Shown here piece after piece: positions 7,555 to 16,360 of a DNA stretch of 64,000 bases. A program made the translations under genes and the position numbers. The notes beneath the pieces are model-generated. The model did no database searches. It saw only the letters and a list, made by a program, of their open reading frames with translations, and was not told the DNA's origin. Source of the stretch: Paracoccaceae bacterium (GTDB lineage Bacteria > Pseudomonadota > Alphaproteobacteria > Rhodobacterales > Rhodobacteraceae); contig WGNF01000016.1 in assembly GCA_016124615.1 (NCBI GenBank), forward strand, positions 52,669 through 116,668. The letters run 5' to 3'. The stretch's first letter is position 1; each line of letters opens with the position of its first letter.

Positions 7555-9585
7555 TCAGTTCAGCCGCTTGAAGCCAGCATGGCAGACCGGGCCCTTCAGC
7601 AGGTCGGCCACCTTGCGGTCGCCATGCTCACATTCCGCGATCAGCGCGAAAACGCCGTCGAGGTCGGCGAAGTAGTCGGCGATCACATCATCTGTGTGGG
7701 CCATCGAGGCGTAGCAGTTGGTACTGGCCAGCCAGCCCTTGGCCAGCATTTCCTGCGTGACCAGTGTCTTGTATTCCAGCGCGGTCTTGGCCTTGAAGGC
7801 ATAGGTGGACAGGCTCGGCAGCCCGGCAATGCCGATCTCCAGCCCATGTGCGTCGGCCGTCGCCTGCCAGCCCGCGCGCACCTTGTGGCCGATGGCGGTG
7901 ATCGCATCCCAGCTTTGCACCCGCGCCATCACCTCCAGCGTCTTCACCGCGGCACTTGGCCCGATGCGTTCGGTCCAAAAGGTGGAACTGATGAAGCTGG
8001 TCTGCGCCGCATCCATCACCTCGCGTCGGCCGATCACGGCGGTGATGCCATAGCCGTTGCCCAGCGCCTTGCCGAAGATCGCAACGTCAGGCTCCACCCC
8101 GTATTTCAGATGCAAGCCGCCATAGGTCTCGCGGAAGCCGGATGTGCATTCGTCGAACACCAGCACGATGCCCTTTTCGGTCGCCAGCGCCCGGATCGCC
8201 TCCAGAAATCCCGGCGCCGGGCCCGCGTTGCGGCTGACTTCCATCTTGATGACGCCGATCGGGTGCTGGTCCACCAGCGCCTTCAGCTGCTCAAGGTTGT
8301 TGTATTCGAACGGATGCACGGTGCCCAAAAGCGCCCGTGGCACCCCGTTCGGGTCCAGCCCTGGCAGCAGGTGGCCGTCGAGCCCGCGTTCGTTGCCAAG
8401 GTTGGTCGCCAGATACCAGTCGTGCCAGCCGTGATAGCCGCAAATCGCGATTTCATCGCGGCCGCTGGCGGCGCGGGCGATGCGCACCGCGATGGCGTTC
8501 GCCTCGCCGCCCGACCGCGCCAGCCGCACCATCTCGGCCCAGGGGTGCAGTTCGATCAGCTTTTCCGCCAGCGCCACTTCTTCGGGGCAGTTCAGGGTGG
8601 ACATGTTGCCCGCCTGCACCGTCGTCATCACCGCCGCGTCAACCTCGGGGTGGCTGTAGCCCAGCGTGTTGGTGCCCACCCCCATCAGTGACATGTCGCG
8701 GTATTCGGTCCCGTCGAGATCCCAGACGCTGCACCCCTTGGTGCGGCTGAAGTAGCTGGGCCACTGGTCGGGCAGGAACATCTCCGACCGTTTCGACAGC
8801 AGCATGTTGCCGCCGGGAATGATTTCCTTCGCCCGTTTCCACAGCTTCTGGCCGTTGGTCAATTGCGACCCTTCGTTGCGCGGAATATTCGCGTTCGCCG
8901 CAAACATCGCGGGATCCGCTTCCGCCAAGGCCACCACACGTTCCCAGCCGAAGTGAATATCCGGCGCGAAATGGGCAAAGACGGATTGCATCACTCTCAG
9001 GTCGGCCGTTTCGTCCACCGTCAGGCGCAGGTTCGAACAATCGACCGGGTTCACCACCTCTGCCGTGGTGAAGCGGCCCGAGGTGCGCAGGTAGGGCGTG
9101 ACGTGTTCGTGGTCGAAATCGGCATCGGTTTCCTCGGCCGACCGGCGCAGCGCGGCAAGGCTGAACACCTCGGTATCCAGCCCGTCAGGAAAGGACCGGG
9201 TGGCCACGTTGCTGCAATACTCCACCCCCTCGCGGAGGAAGGCCTCGACAACAAGGTCGACAACGGCGGGATCAACCAGCGGGCAATCGCCGGTGATGCG
9301 GATCACGGTATCGGCCCCGGCGCCCTCGGCGGCCAGCAGATAGCGGCTCAGCACATCGGTTTCGCTGCCACGAAAGCAGCTATAGCCCAGCGCCGTCACG
9401 CAATCGACCAAGGGGTCGTTGCGCGGGTCGGTAGAGGTTGCCAGCACGATCTCGTCAACCCGCGTGGCACGCGCGAGGCGGGTCAGCAGAACCTCGATGA
9501 GCGGATGACCAGAGAGGTCGCGCAGAACCTTGCCGGGCAGGCGGGTCGAGCCCATCCGGGCCTGTACGATCGCGACAGTCTTCAA
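7555..9585 (-). CDS. pseF: cytidylyltransferase (SpsF/PseF-type) fused to a class III aminotransferase
   Basis: This 676-residue protein has two enzymes. Residues 1-245 are an SpsF/acylneuraminate cytidylyltransferase domain with the nucleotide loop Q-A-R-M-G-S-T-R-L-P-G-K (8-19) and ITGDCPLVDP (97-106). Such domains couple CTP to a nonulosonic acid to give the CMP sugar. Residues 246-676 are a glutamate-1-semialdehyde-type PLP aminotransferase with VFDECTSGFR (D478) and the Schiff-base lysine K506 in AIFGKALGNG. I place the start at TTG 9585: GGAG lies six bases upstream and the codon overlaps the TGA of the preceding gene. A GTG at 9597 is the alternative. The substrate of the transaminase half is unknown; it may add or exchange an amino group on the sugar. 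Confidence 0.85.
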   Translation of the reverse strand: MKTVAIVQARMGSTRLPGKVLRDLSGHPLIEVLLTRLARATRVDEIVLATSTDPRNDPLVDCVTALGYSCFRGSETDVLSRYLLAAEGAGADTVIRITGDCPLVDPAVVDLVVEAFLREGVEYCSNVATRSFPDGLDTEVFSLAALRRSAEETDADFDHEHVTPYLRTSGRFTTAEVVNPVDCSNLRLTVDETADLRVMQSVFAHFAPDIHFGWERVVALAEADPAMFAANANIPRNEGSQLTNGQKLWKRAKEIIPGGNMLLSKRSEMFLPDQWPSYFSRTKGCSVWDLDGTEYRDMSLMGVGTNTLGYSHPEVDAAVMTTVQAGNMSTLNCPEEVALAEKLIELHPWAEMVRLARSGGEANAIAVRIARAASGRDEIAICGYHGWHDWYLATNLGNERGLDGHLLPGLDPNGVPRALLGTVHPFEYNNLEQLKALVDQHPIGVIKMEVSRNAGPAPGFLEAIRALATEKGIVLVFDECTSGFRETYGGLHLKYGVEPDVAIFGKALGNGYGITAVIGRREVMDAAQTSFISSTFWTERIGPSAAVKTLEVMARVQSWDAITAIGHKVRAGWQATADAHGLEIGIAGLPSLSTYAFKAKTALEYKTLVTQEMLAKGWLASTNCYASMAHTDDVIADYFADLDGVFALIAECEHGDRKVADLLKGPVCHAGFKRLN

Positions 9586-10484
9586 AGAGTGCTCCACTGC
9601 GAGGGATCGATGAGCCGTTGATCGACGTCGTTGGGCCAATCGGGCAGCGAGGTCAAGGGCGCATCCAGCACTTCTGCGATAGCGGCCAGTTCCACCGCGC
9701 TGTTGACGCCAACAACGATGCGATCTACCGCAGGATGCATGGCAACGAAGCGCAGGCAGGCATCCACCGGGGTCAGGCCAGCGCCTTCCAGCCAGCCAGC
9801 CCAAGCCTGCCAGACAGAAGGCCAACTGCCGAACTTTGTCGGCCGATCGGCCGCCGGAAACAGCAGAAGGCCCTGCAGAAAGGCGGATCGTGCGTGCACT
9901 TCCACCCCGGCGGCGGCCAACTGGTCGGCCCAGCCAGAGGTCACCAGCCGCTGGTCGAGGATGCTGAACGGCGCCTGCACGATTTCGGGTTGCAGCACCT
10001 CGACGAAGGCCGACAGCCGGTCGGGGGCGTAGATCGACAGGCCGATCTTGCCCGTCAGCCCTTCGGCCTTCGCCTCGATGAGCGCCGCGCGGATCGCGGG
10101 CCCGCGCGGCGAGCATAGCTGTTCGGGGTCATGCAGCAGCAGCCCATGCAAGCGCGGGATCCCCAGCCGCTGCAGGGATTCCCGAACACCGCCAAGGATC
10201 CAGCCCGTGGTGTCTGTCACCTCGGCCGGGATGCGCGGCACCTTCGACACAAGCCGCCACCCCGTCATCCCGGCGTGGCCCAGCACGGCCTCGGCGTCGC
10301 CATAGGCCGGCGCGGTGTCGAGCGTGTCGAGCCCGGCGGCCCGCGCGAAGGTCAGGATTCGGTCCACCTCGGCGCCGTCCGGACGGCCGAGGGTATTGGA
10401 AACGCCATAGCTCAGCCCGAACTGCACGGTACCAAGCGCCAGCCGCCGCGCCAAGGTGCGGCCGCCCAACCTTTGCAATGTCAC
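9582..10484 (-). CDS. aldo/keto reductase in the Pse operon
   Basis: The 300-residue protein has the AKR catalytic set: Asp and Tyr in LDTAPAYGDAE, Lys in VSKVPR and His in LLLHDPE. The family reduces carbonyls with NADPH. The start is the GTG at 10484, which has AGGAG five bases upstream; the long open frame beyond it lacks such a site and runs through intergenic DNA. The stop overlaps the start of the cytidylyltransferase fusion, so the two are translationally coupled and probably act on the same sugar. AKRs of this kind occur in several nonulosonic acid and O-antigen loci, but the exact step cannot be assigned here. Confidence 0.8.
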   Translation of the reverse strand: MTLQRLGGRTLARRLALGTVQFGLSYGVSNTLGRPDGAEVDRILTFARAAGLDTLDTAPAYGDAEAVLGHAGMTGWRLVSKVPRIPAEVTDTTGWILGGVRESLQRLGIPRLHGLLLHDPEQLCSPRGPAIRAALIEAKAEGLTGKIGLSIYAPDRLSAFVEVLQPEIVQAPFSILDQRLVTSGWADQLAAAGVEVHARSAFLQGLLLFPAADRPTKFGSWPSVWQAWAGWLEGAGLTPVDACLRFVAMHPAVDRIVVGVNSAVELAAIAEVLDAPLTSLPDWPNDVDQRLIDPSQWSTL

Positions 10485-10572
10485 GATCACTCCTGTCGCG
10501 CATCTGCGGCGCTTCGGCGCCGCGCTTCCCCGACGGCAAGATATGCCGAAAACAGGCCGCGGTCGATGCTGT

Positions 10573-11283
10573 TCAGGAGCGACGAAAGATCCCGGATCGG
10601 GCCCGTGTTGCGGCGTAACTCGCCGAGGTGGCGCCATTCTCGTATTCCGTCGCGACCCAGTCGCGAAAGCCGATCGGCCCCTGTTCCAGCCGCGCGCCAT
10701 AGAGGTCGAGCACATGGTCGAGGATGCCGGTCTTGCTTTGGCGGAAGTGCAGGAACCGCGGGCTGAGCTGCTTGCGCGCCTCGTCGAGCGGGGTGCCGCA
10801 ATAGTGCAAAAGGTAGATCGCGCTGGCCAGCCCGGTGCGGTCGGCGCCCGATTTGCAATGCATCAGCACGGGCTTTTCCACCGCGCCGAGCACCTCGATC
10901 AGGTGCAGCAGCGTGCGACGCTCGGGCGCGCTGCGGGCCGACATCGGCACATCGACCAGCGTCATGCCAAGCTTGGCACAGCTTTCCTCTTCGAACCGGT
11001 GGTGCGACAGGGTCAGACCGCCCCGCAGGTTCAGGATGGTGCGAAAGCCTTCGGCCGCGAGGTCCGACAGCCGTTCGTGCGCCGGGTGGTTCGAGCGCCA
11101 GACGCCGGGCGCGACTTCGGCATAGTTGGTCCAGAACGTCCGCAGGATACCGTGGTCCAGCCAGTTGACGTAGAAGGCAGACCGCCGCCGCTCTTCCGGG
11201 TCGGCGATGTCGTGGCTGTAGCGGGCGTGAAGCGACCGTTCCCAGTCGTGCAGCCTTTGCCAAAGTCGTCCGATCATCGCCAT
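10573..11283 (-). CDS. dual-specificity/tyrosine-type cysteine phosphatase
   Basis: The 236-residue protein has the phosphatase signature H-C-x5-R at residues 142-149 (HCKSGADRTG; nucleophile C143, R149). An upstream TILNLRGG segment is typical of bacterial PTP/DSP-like proteins. It heads a leftward transcription unit, 88 bases before the aldo/keto reductase gene. Possible roles are dephosphorylation of a sugar phosphate or control of surface glycan assembly through a tyrosine kinase; the sequence does not decide. The start is the ATG at 11283, with a second ATG two codons later. No signal peptide or membrane segment is seen. Confidence 0.8.
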   Translation of the reverse strand: MAMIGRLWQRLHDWERSLHARYSHDIADPEERRRSAFYVNWLDHGILRTFWTNYAEVAPGVWRSNHPAHERLSDLAAEGFRTILNLRGGLTLSHHRFEEESCAKLGMTLVDVPMSARSAPERRTLLHLIEVLGAVEKPVLMHCKSGADRTGLASAIYLLHYCGTPLDEARKQLSPRFLHFRQSKTGILDHVLDLYGARLEQGPIGFRDWVATEYENGATSASYAATRARSGIFRRS

Positions 11284-11468
11284 TGGTGCCCAAATCCTTC
11301 TGGTGCGGGTCAGATGGACGATCAACGTCCGTTTTGCAACCCTCGCGGCCGGGGCGGTGGTCGGGCTTGCGGCTTCCGTTGCGGCACGATTTGGCCCATA
11401 TGGGGGGCGGCCGACCATAGGATTTACCCGATGCCGCTGCCCGTCACTCCCGCCTGCCGAGGATGCCC
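11284..11468. promoter_or_regulatory. divergent promoter region between the phosphatase operon and pseGH-pseI
   Basis: This 185-base gap separates two outward-pointing operons of the Pse locus and therefore should hold both promoters. It contains a perfect 10-bp palindrome CCCATATGGG at 11395-11404, which is a candidate operator. The ribosome site GAGG for the rightward gene is at its right end. No -35/-10 pair was convincing. Confidence 0.5.
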
Positions 11469-13019
11469 ATGCGCCTGTTGATCCGCGTGGACGGTTCGCC
11501 CCGGATGGGCGGCGGCCATGTCATGCGCTGCCTGACGCTGGCCGAGGCCGCACGCGGGCGTGGGCATGCCGTGCAATTCGTCACCGTTGCCGCGCCCGAG
11601 GGCGACATGGTGCCCCGCATCCGCGCCGCCGGGTTCGCAGCGACGGCGCTGGCCCCGTGCGACAGCTGGCCCACAGACCCCGAAGCGCCGCCACATCGGC
11701 ATTTCCTCTCGCTGCCGTGGGAGGATGATGCGCTGTTGACGGCCGAGGCGGTGCTCGCGATGGCGCCCGACTGGCTAGTCTGGGATCACTACGGGCTTGA
11801 CGCCCGCTGGGTGAACCGGGTGCGCGCGGCGGGGCCGACAACGATGCGGGTCATGGCGATTGACGATCTCGACGACCGGCCGCTGGGCAGCGATCTGGTG
11901 CTGGACCAGACGCGGTTGCCGCCGGTGACGTATCGCTATCCGGCGCTTGCGGCGCTGACCGGGCCATCTTACGCGCTGCTGCGCCCCGAGTTTGCCGAAC
12001 GCCGTACTGCAGCGTTGGCACGGCGCGGCGGGCCGGTGCGGCACGTTCTGGTGGCGCCGGGCATGGCCGATGCGGCAGGTTTGGCGCCGTTGGCATTGCA
12101 GGCGCTGGCCGCGTTTCCCGACCTGACCGCGGAGGTGGTCATGGGTGCCGCCAGCCAAAGCGCGGCCGAGGTGGCGGTGCTCGCGGCGCATGACCCGCGC
12201 GTGACCTTGACCCTTGACGCCACCGACATGGCCGCGCGGATGGCGGCGGCGGATCTGTGCATCGGGGCCGGGGGCATGACAACGTGGGAACGCTGCTGCC
12301 TTGGCCTGCCGACGGTGGCGGTCGCGGTGGCCGACAACCAGCGTGGCACGCTCGACGCGCTGGCGACGGCGGGCGCGGCGGTGACGCTGGGGCTGGACGA
12401 CGCGCGGCAACCGGGCCGGATGGCGGCGGCGGTGGCCGCGGCGGCGGCGCAGGCGGGCCAGATCGCCGCGCGGGCCGCCGCGCTGGCGGACGGGCTGGGC
12501 GCCGCCCGCGTCATCGACGTGCTGGAGGGGCGGCTTCGGCCCGTGACCGAGGCCGATGCCGAGACGCTGTTCCAGTGGCGCAACCGGCCCGCGATCCGGG
12601 CGATGAGCCTGACGCAGGACCCGCTCGACTGGGCGACCCATGTCGATTGGCTGGCCCGCGCCGCGACGCGCGACGACGGACTGTGGTGCATCTACGCCGA
12701 AGGCGGGCGCGACCTTGGCCACGTGAACGCCCGGCGCGAGGGAAAGACCTGGCACTGGGGCTTCTACATCGGCGCCGAGGATGCGCCGAAGGGGGCCGGG
12801 CGGCGGATGCTGGCGGCTTTCCTGCGGGCGCTGCTGGCGCGCGACGATTTCGAGGTGCTGACGGCCGTCGTGAAGCCCGGCAACGCGGCATCGGAAGCGC
12901 TGCATCGCGGGTTCGGCTTTCGACCAGCGGCTTCGGAAACCCCCGAACTTCTTGCCTTCACCCTTTCCAGATGCGAATTAGCGCAGCGATACGCATTCGC
13001 CTGCATGATCGAAGGATAG
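11469..13019 (+). CDS. pseG: PseG-PseH fusion: UDP-sugar hydrolase plus N-acetyltransferase
   Basis: The 516-residue protein joins two Pse enzymes. Residues 1 to about 345 match PseG, the inverting hydrolase that releases UDP from UDP-2,4-diacetamido-trideoxy-altrose. It has an N-terminal RVDGSPRMGGGHVMRC region and a nucleotide-binding stretch CIGAGGMTTWERCCLGLP. The rest is a GNAT acetyltransferase matching PseH (start RLRPVTEADAETLFQWRN, end SEALHRGFGFR), which acetylates the 4-amino group. PseH acts before PseG, so one polypeptide covers consecutive steps. The ATG at 11469 is preferred over one two codons earlier because GAGG lies six bases upstream. pseI follows after six bases. Confidence 0.9.
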   Translation: MRLLIRVDGSPRMGGGHVMRCLTLAEAARGRGHAVQFVTVAAPEGDMVPRIRAAGFAATALAPCDSWPTDPEAPPHRHFLSLPWEDDALLTAEAVLAMAPDWLVWDHYGLDARWVNRVRAAGPTTMRVMAIDDLDDRPLGSDLVLDQTRLPPVTYRYPALAALTGPSYALLRPEFAERRTAALARRGGPVRHVLVAPGMADAAGLAPLALQALAAFPDLTAEVVMGAASQSAAEVAVLAAHDPRVTLTLDATDMAARMAAADLCIGAGGMTTWERCCLGLPTVAVAVADNQRGTLDALATAGAAVTLGLDDARQPGRMAAAVAAAAAQAGQIAARAAALADGLGAARVIDVLEGRLRPVTEADAETLFQWRNRPAIRAMSLTQDPLDWATHVDWLARAATRDDGLWCIYAEGGRDLGHVNARREGKTWHWGFYIGAEDAPKGAGRRMLAAFLRALLARDDFEVLTAVVKPGNAASEALHRGFGFRPAASETPELLAFTLSRCELAQRYAFACMIEG

Positions 13020-13025
13020 CCGCGC

Positions 13026-14084
13026 ATGTCTTTGCCCTATGCCATCGCCGCGCGCCCGATCGGGGCGGACCATTCCCCCTACATCATCGCCGAACTGTCG
13101 GGGAACCATAACGGCGATCTCGGCCGCGCGCTGGCGCTGGTGGATGCCGCTGCGGCGGCCGGGGCGGATGCGGTGAAGCTGCAGACCTACACCGCCGACA
13201 CCATCACCATCGACGTCGACCGGCCAGAGTTCCGCATCCACGGCGGGCTTTGGGACGGGCGCAGCCTGCATGAGCTTTATCAGGAGGCCTCGACGCCCTG
13301 GGCCTGGCACAGCGATCTGTTCGCGCGGGCGCGAAGCCACGGGATGCACTGCTTTTCCTCGCCCTTCGATCCGACCGCGGTCGATTTCCTCGCCGCGCTG
13401 GATGCGCCGGCCTTCAAGATCGCCTCGTTCGAGCTGGTCGATACGCCGCTGATCCGCAAGGTGGCGGCGCAGGGGCGGCCGATGATCATGTCGACCGGCG
13501 TCGCCAACTGGGGCGAGATCGAGGATGCCCTGCGCGCGGCGCGCGAGGGTGGGGCGACGCAGATCGCGCTTCTGCACTGCATCTCGGCCTATCCGGCGAG
13601 GCCGGAGGAGATGCGGCTGGGCACCATCGCAACGCTGGCCGATGCGTTTGGCGTGCCCATCGGCCTGTCGGATCACACGATGGGATCAGCCGTGGCCGTG
13701 GCGGCGATCGCGCGCGGCGCGGTGATCATCGAAAAACACCTGACGCTGGCGCGCGCCGATGGCGGGCCGGACGCGGAATTCTCGCTGGAGCCGGACGAGT
13801 TCGCCCGGATGGTCGCAGACTGCCGGATGGCCCATGCCGCGCTCGGCGGGCCGCGCCACGACCGCAAGGGGGTGGGCGGCGCCAACGCGCAATTCCGCCG
13901 TTCGCTTTACGTCGTGGCCGATGTGGCGGCGGGCGAGGTGCTGACCGAGGCGCATGTGCGATCCATCCGCCCCGGCCTTGGCCTTGCGCCAAAGCACCTG
14001 CCCGAGGTTCTGGGTCGGCCGGCAACGCGCGCCCTGACCCGGGGCGAGCCGCTCGACTGGTCGATGGTAGGGACCGCGCAATGA
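13026..14084 (+). CDS. pseI: pseudaminic acid synthase
   Basis: This 352-residue NeuB-family enzyme condenses the 6-deoxy-diacetamido-altrose with phosphoenolpyruvate to form pseudaminic acid in the cytosol. The TIM-barrel part has IIAELSGNHNGD (the PseI-type start, with metal and PEP residues), KLQTYT, FDPTAVDFL and GLSDHT. A C-terminal SAF/antifreeze-like domain starts near RSLYVVADVAAGE. The ELSGNHNG form fits PseI better than NeuB or LegI. It lies between pseGH and a glycosyltransferase whose ATG overlaps its TGA (ATGA), so translation is coupled. Confidence 0.93.
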   Translation: MSLPYAIAARPIGADHSPYIIAELSGNHNGDLGRALALVDAAAAAGADAVKLQTYTADTITIDVDRPEFRIHGGLWDGRSLHELYQEASTPWAWHSDLFARARSHGMHCFSSPFDPTAVDFLAALDAPAFKIASFELVDTPLIRKVAAQGRPMIMSTGVANWGEIEDALRAAREGGATQIALLHCISAYPARPEEMRLGTIATLADAFGVPIGLSDHTMGSAVAVAAIARGAVIIEKHLTLARADGGPDAEFSLEPDEFARMVADCRMAHAALGGPRHDRKGVGGANAQFRRSLYVVADVAAGEVLTEAHVRSIRPGLGLAPKHLPEVLGRPATRALTRGEPLDWSMVGTAQ

Positions 14085-15544
14085 CCATGCGGCTGATGGT
14101 GCTGTCCACCGCCAAGAACACCGACTCGGTGCTGGAGGCGTTGAAACGGGTGGCGGGGGACGAGGTCGAGGTGATGCTGCACGTCGGCGACACGACGGCG
14201 GATTTCAAGGCCTCTACCCTGTCGCGCATGAACGCGCGGATGGGGACCAAGGGCCATCTGATGCAGGATACGACCTATCGTGGCGCCGCCCGCGCGCTGG
14301 AGGCCCGGCCGGACTACTGCGAGCTGCGCGACGAGTTCGAAGAGCACATGATGCGCACGGCCGACAGCTATCGCTACAAGTCGCACCCGATGCAATGGCC
14401 GCACGAGTTCCACGATTACTACCGCATCCTCTGCGACGTGATCGCGGCCCGGCTGCTCGACGAGAAGATCACCCATTGCCTGTTCTTCAACGTGCCGCAT
14501 CTGAGCTATGACACCGTGCTGTTCCATGTGGCGGAATCGCTCGGCATCCCCTCGATCATCGTCAGCCAGTCGCTGTTCCCCGACCTCTACTTCTCGATGC
14601 GCCATCCGCGCGATCTGGGCGGGTTCGATCCGGCCAGCGTGCAGGCCGCGCCCTGGCCCATCGCCAAGGGCCAGCCGCCCGAACTGTTCTACATGAAGGG
14701 CGTCAAGCAGGAACACGAGGAAGGCGGCCGCATCACCCCCCGCGCGGTGCTGCAACTGGTGACGTTCCTCGCCACCAAGCGGCCGTGGCAGGCGTTCAAC
14801 CCGGTCTACATCTGGCGGCTGGTGCGGCGGATGCACAAGATTTACGGCGCGCTGCCAAAATGGCGCGACCCCTTCGCGCGGTTCTTCCACGAGGATGAAC
14901 TGGCCTATTTCGACCACATCGCCGGGTTCGAGAACCAGACCGTCGATCTGGAGGGCGACTACGTCTATGTCGCCCTGCAACTGCAACCCGAGATGACGAC
15001 CAGCGCGCTGGGTGGCCGGTTCCACGATCAGGCGCTGGCGATCGAGCGGATCGCGGCGCTGGCGCCCCCCCGCGTGCGCATCCTCGTGAAGGAAAACCCC
15101 AAGCAGGGCGCCTATCAGCGCGGGCCGCTGTTCTTCCACCGGCTGAAACGTATCCCGGCCGTCACCTTCCTGCCGTCCTGGGCCAATACCCACGCGCTGA
15201 CCGAACGCGCGGCGGCCGTGGCCACCATCACCGGCACCGTCGGGTGGGAGGCAATCTGCCGCGGCAAGACGGCGCTGATCTTCGGCAAGGCGTGGTATCG
15301 CAAGTTCCCCGGCGTGGTGGAATATCGCGACGACCTGACCTGGGACGAGATCGTGGCCGCAAAGCCCGACCATACCGCGCTTGAGGCGGCAATGGGCGCG
15401 CTGGCCGCACGGATGCACCGCGGCGTGATCGACCGCCACTACACCCAGCTTGTGCCGGACTATGATGTGGCGGCGAATGACGAGAAGGTGGCGAAGACCC
15501 TGCTGGGTCTGCTGAAGGGCGAGGTGGTGCCGACCTACGGCTAG
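14081..15544 (+). CDS. KpsC/KpsS-like capsule-type glycosyltransferase
   Basis: The 487-residue protein starts in the pseI stop (ATGA overlap). Its C-terminal half has a VKENPKQ segment, then TFLPSWANTHAL and ITGTVGWEAICRGKTALIFG. These resemble the substrate-binding patterns of capsule polysaccharide KpsC/KpsS and related GT-B-like enzymes that use CMP-Kdo. A CMP-sugar donor fits its place beside pseI, and it may be the transferase for pseudaminic acid. That is inference; the resemblance is at motif level only. There is no signal peptide. It ends in a four-base overlap with the convergent methyltransferase gene. Confidence 0.6.
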   Translation: MTMRLMVLSTAKNTDSVLEALKRVAGDEVEVMLHVGDTTADFKASTLSRMNARMGTKGHLMQDTTYRGAARALEARPDYCELRDEFEEHMMRTADSYRYKSHPMQWPHEFHDYYRILCDVIAARLLDEKITHCLFFNVPHLSYDTVLFHVAESLGIPSIIVSQSLFPDLYFSMRHPRDLGGFDPASVQAAPWPIAKGQPPELFYMKGVKQEHEEGGRITPRAVLQLVTFLATKRPWQAFNPVYIWRLVRRMHKIYGALPKWRDPFARFFHEDELAYFDHIAGFENQTVDLEGDYVYVALQLQPEMTTSALGGRFHDQALAIERIAALAPPRVRILVKENPKQGAYQRGPLFFHRLKRIPAVTFLPSWANTHALTERAAAVATITGTVGWEAICRGKTALIFGKAWYRKFPGVVEYRDDLTWDEIVAAKPDHTALEAAMGALAARMHRGVIDRHYTQLVPDYDVAANDEKVAKTLLGLLKGEVVPTYG

Positions 15545-16356
15545 ACTTCCACCACTACGACGCCGGTCTTGTTCAGCGGGTGGGCGAGGATGTCCAGCGG
15601 ATAGCTCTCCACCACCCGCAGCCCCGCCTTGGCGATTTCCGGCAGCAGCGTGCGCAACTGGTCGCCGGTGATGGCGTAGATCTTCTGCGCGGTATTGCCG
15701 AATTCGAACACCGGCTCCACGAATACGATGCGACCGCGGCACACCCGCGAAATGGCGCGCACGGCGCTGCCCGCGTCATAGGGGACCTGCTCCAGGCAGT
15801 GCATCGAGAACACCACGTCGAAACTGCGGTCGGCGCAGGTGGCAAGCTCGGTCGCGCTGTCCACATGCAGGTCGACCCCGTCGAGTTTGGCGCCCCATGT
15901 CTCGCGGCTGACCTCCAGCCGTTTCGGCGAAATGTCGATGCCTACCAATTCGATCTTGTCGCCAAAAGCCTCGTTCAGCAGCATCAGGTTGATGCAGTTG
16001 CCCGCCCCCACCTCCAGCACGCGCAACCGCTGGCCCGGTGCGGCGGCAAGCTGACGTTCGATCTCGGTCTTCACCGGCGCCAGATAGCCCGCGCGGATGC
16101 GGGTAAACGGCACAAGGCGGATCTTGCCGTCGCAGGTGGTGTATTCCTGCCCGTGCAGATACATCTCCTGCTCCCACGGGCCATAGTTTTCGTAGATGTC
16201 GCGGCTGACGGTGGTGTGGCGCCGCACCTCTTTGCCGCGTATCAGCTTTTTCCGCAACCGGCGCAGTTGCGACCACGACTTGAGCCAGAAGAACAACCCC
16301 GCCGGAATCGCGGGCTGCATCCGGTAGGCGAGCGTCTGGCGCTTGTTCTTGCTCAT
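15541..16356 (-). CDS. class I SAM-dependent methyltransferase in the Pse locus
   Basis: The 271-residue protein has the Rossmann SAM-binding motif VLEVGAGNCINL and the acidic strand end LVGIDISPKRL, followed by FDVVFSMHCLEQVP, as in small-molecule methyltransferases. It starts four bases after the pseC stop, so it belongs to a pseB-pseC-methyltransferase operon. The likely role is O- or N-methylation of the nonulosonic acid or of its glycan; this is inferred from context only. The N-terminal 70 residues are basic and not recognised. Confidence 0.8.
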   Translation of the reverse strand: MSKNKRQTLAYRMQPAIPAGLFFWLKSWSQLRRLRKKLIRGKEVRRHTTVSRDIYENYGPWEQEMYLHGQEYTTCDGKIRLVPFTRIRAGYLAPVKTEIERQLAAAPGQRLRVLEVGAGNCINLMLLNEAFGDKIELVGIDISPKRLEVSRETWGAKLDGVDLHVDSATELATCADRSFDVVFSMHCLEQVPYDAGSAVRAISRVCRGRIVFVEPVFEFGNTAQKIYAITGDQLRTLLPEIAKAGLRVVESYPLDILAHPLNKTGVVVVEV

Positions 16357-16360
16357 GTCC

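Noticed and set aside
10485..10715. upstream extension of the aldo/keto reductase frame
   Set aside because: The frame is open but would overlap the phosphatase gene and lacks a ribosome site; the GTG at 10484 has AGGAG at proper distance.
13907..15742. 611-codon open frame opposite pseI and the KpsC/S-like gene
   Set aside because: It spans the ends of three well-supported genes and lacks motifs and a ribosome site.
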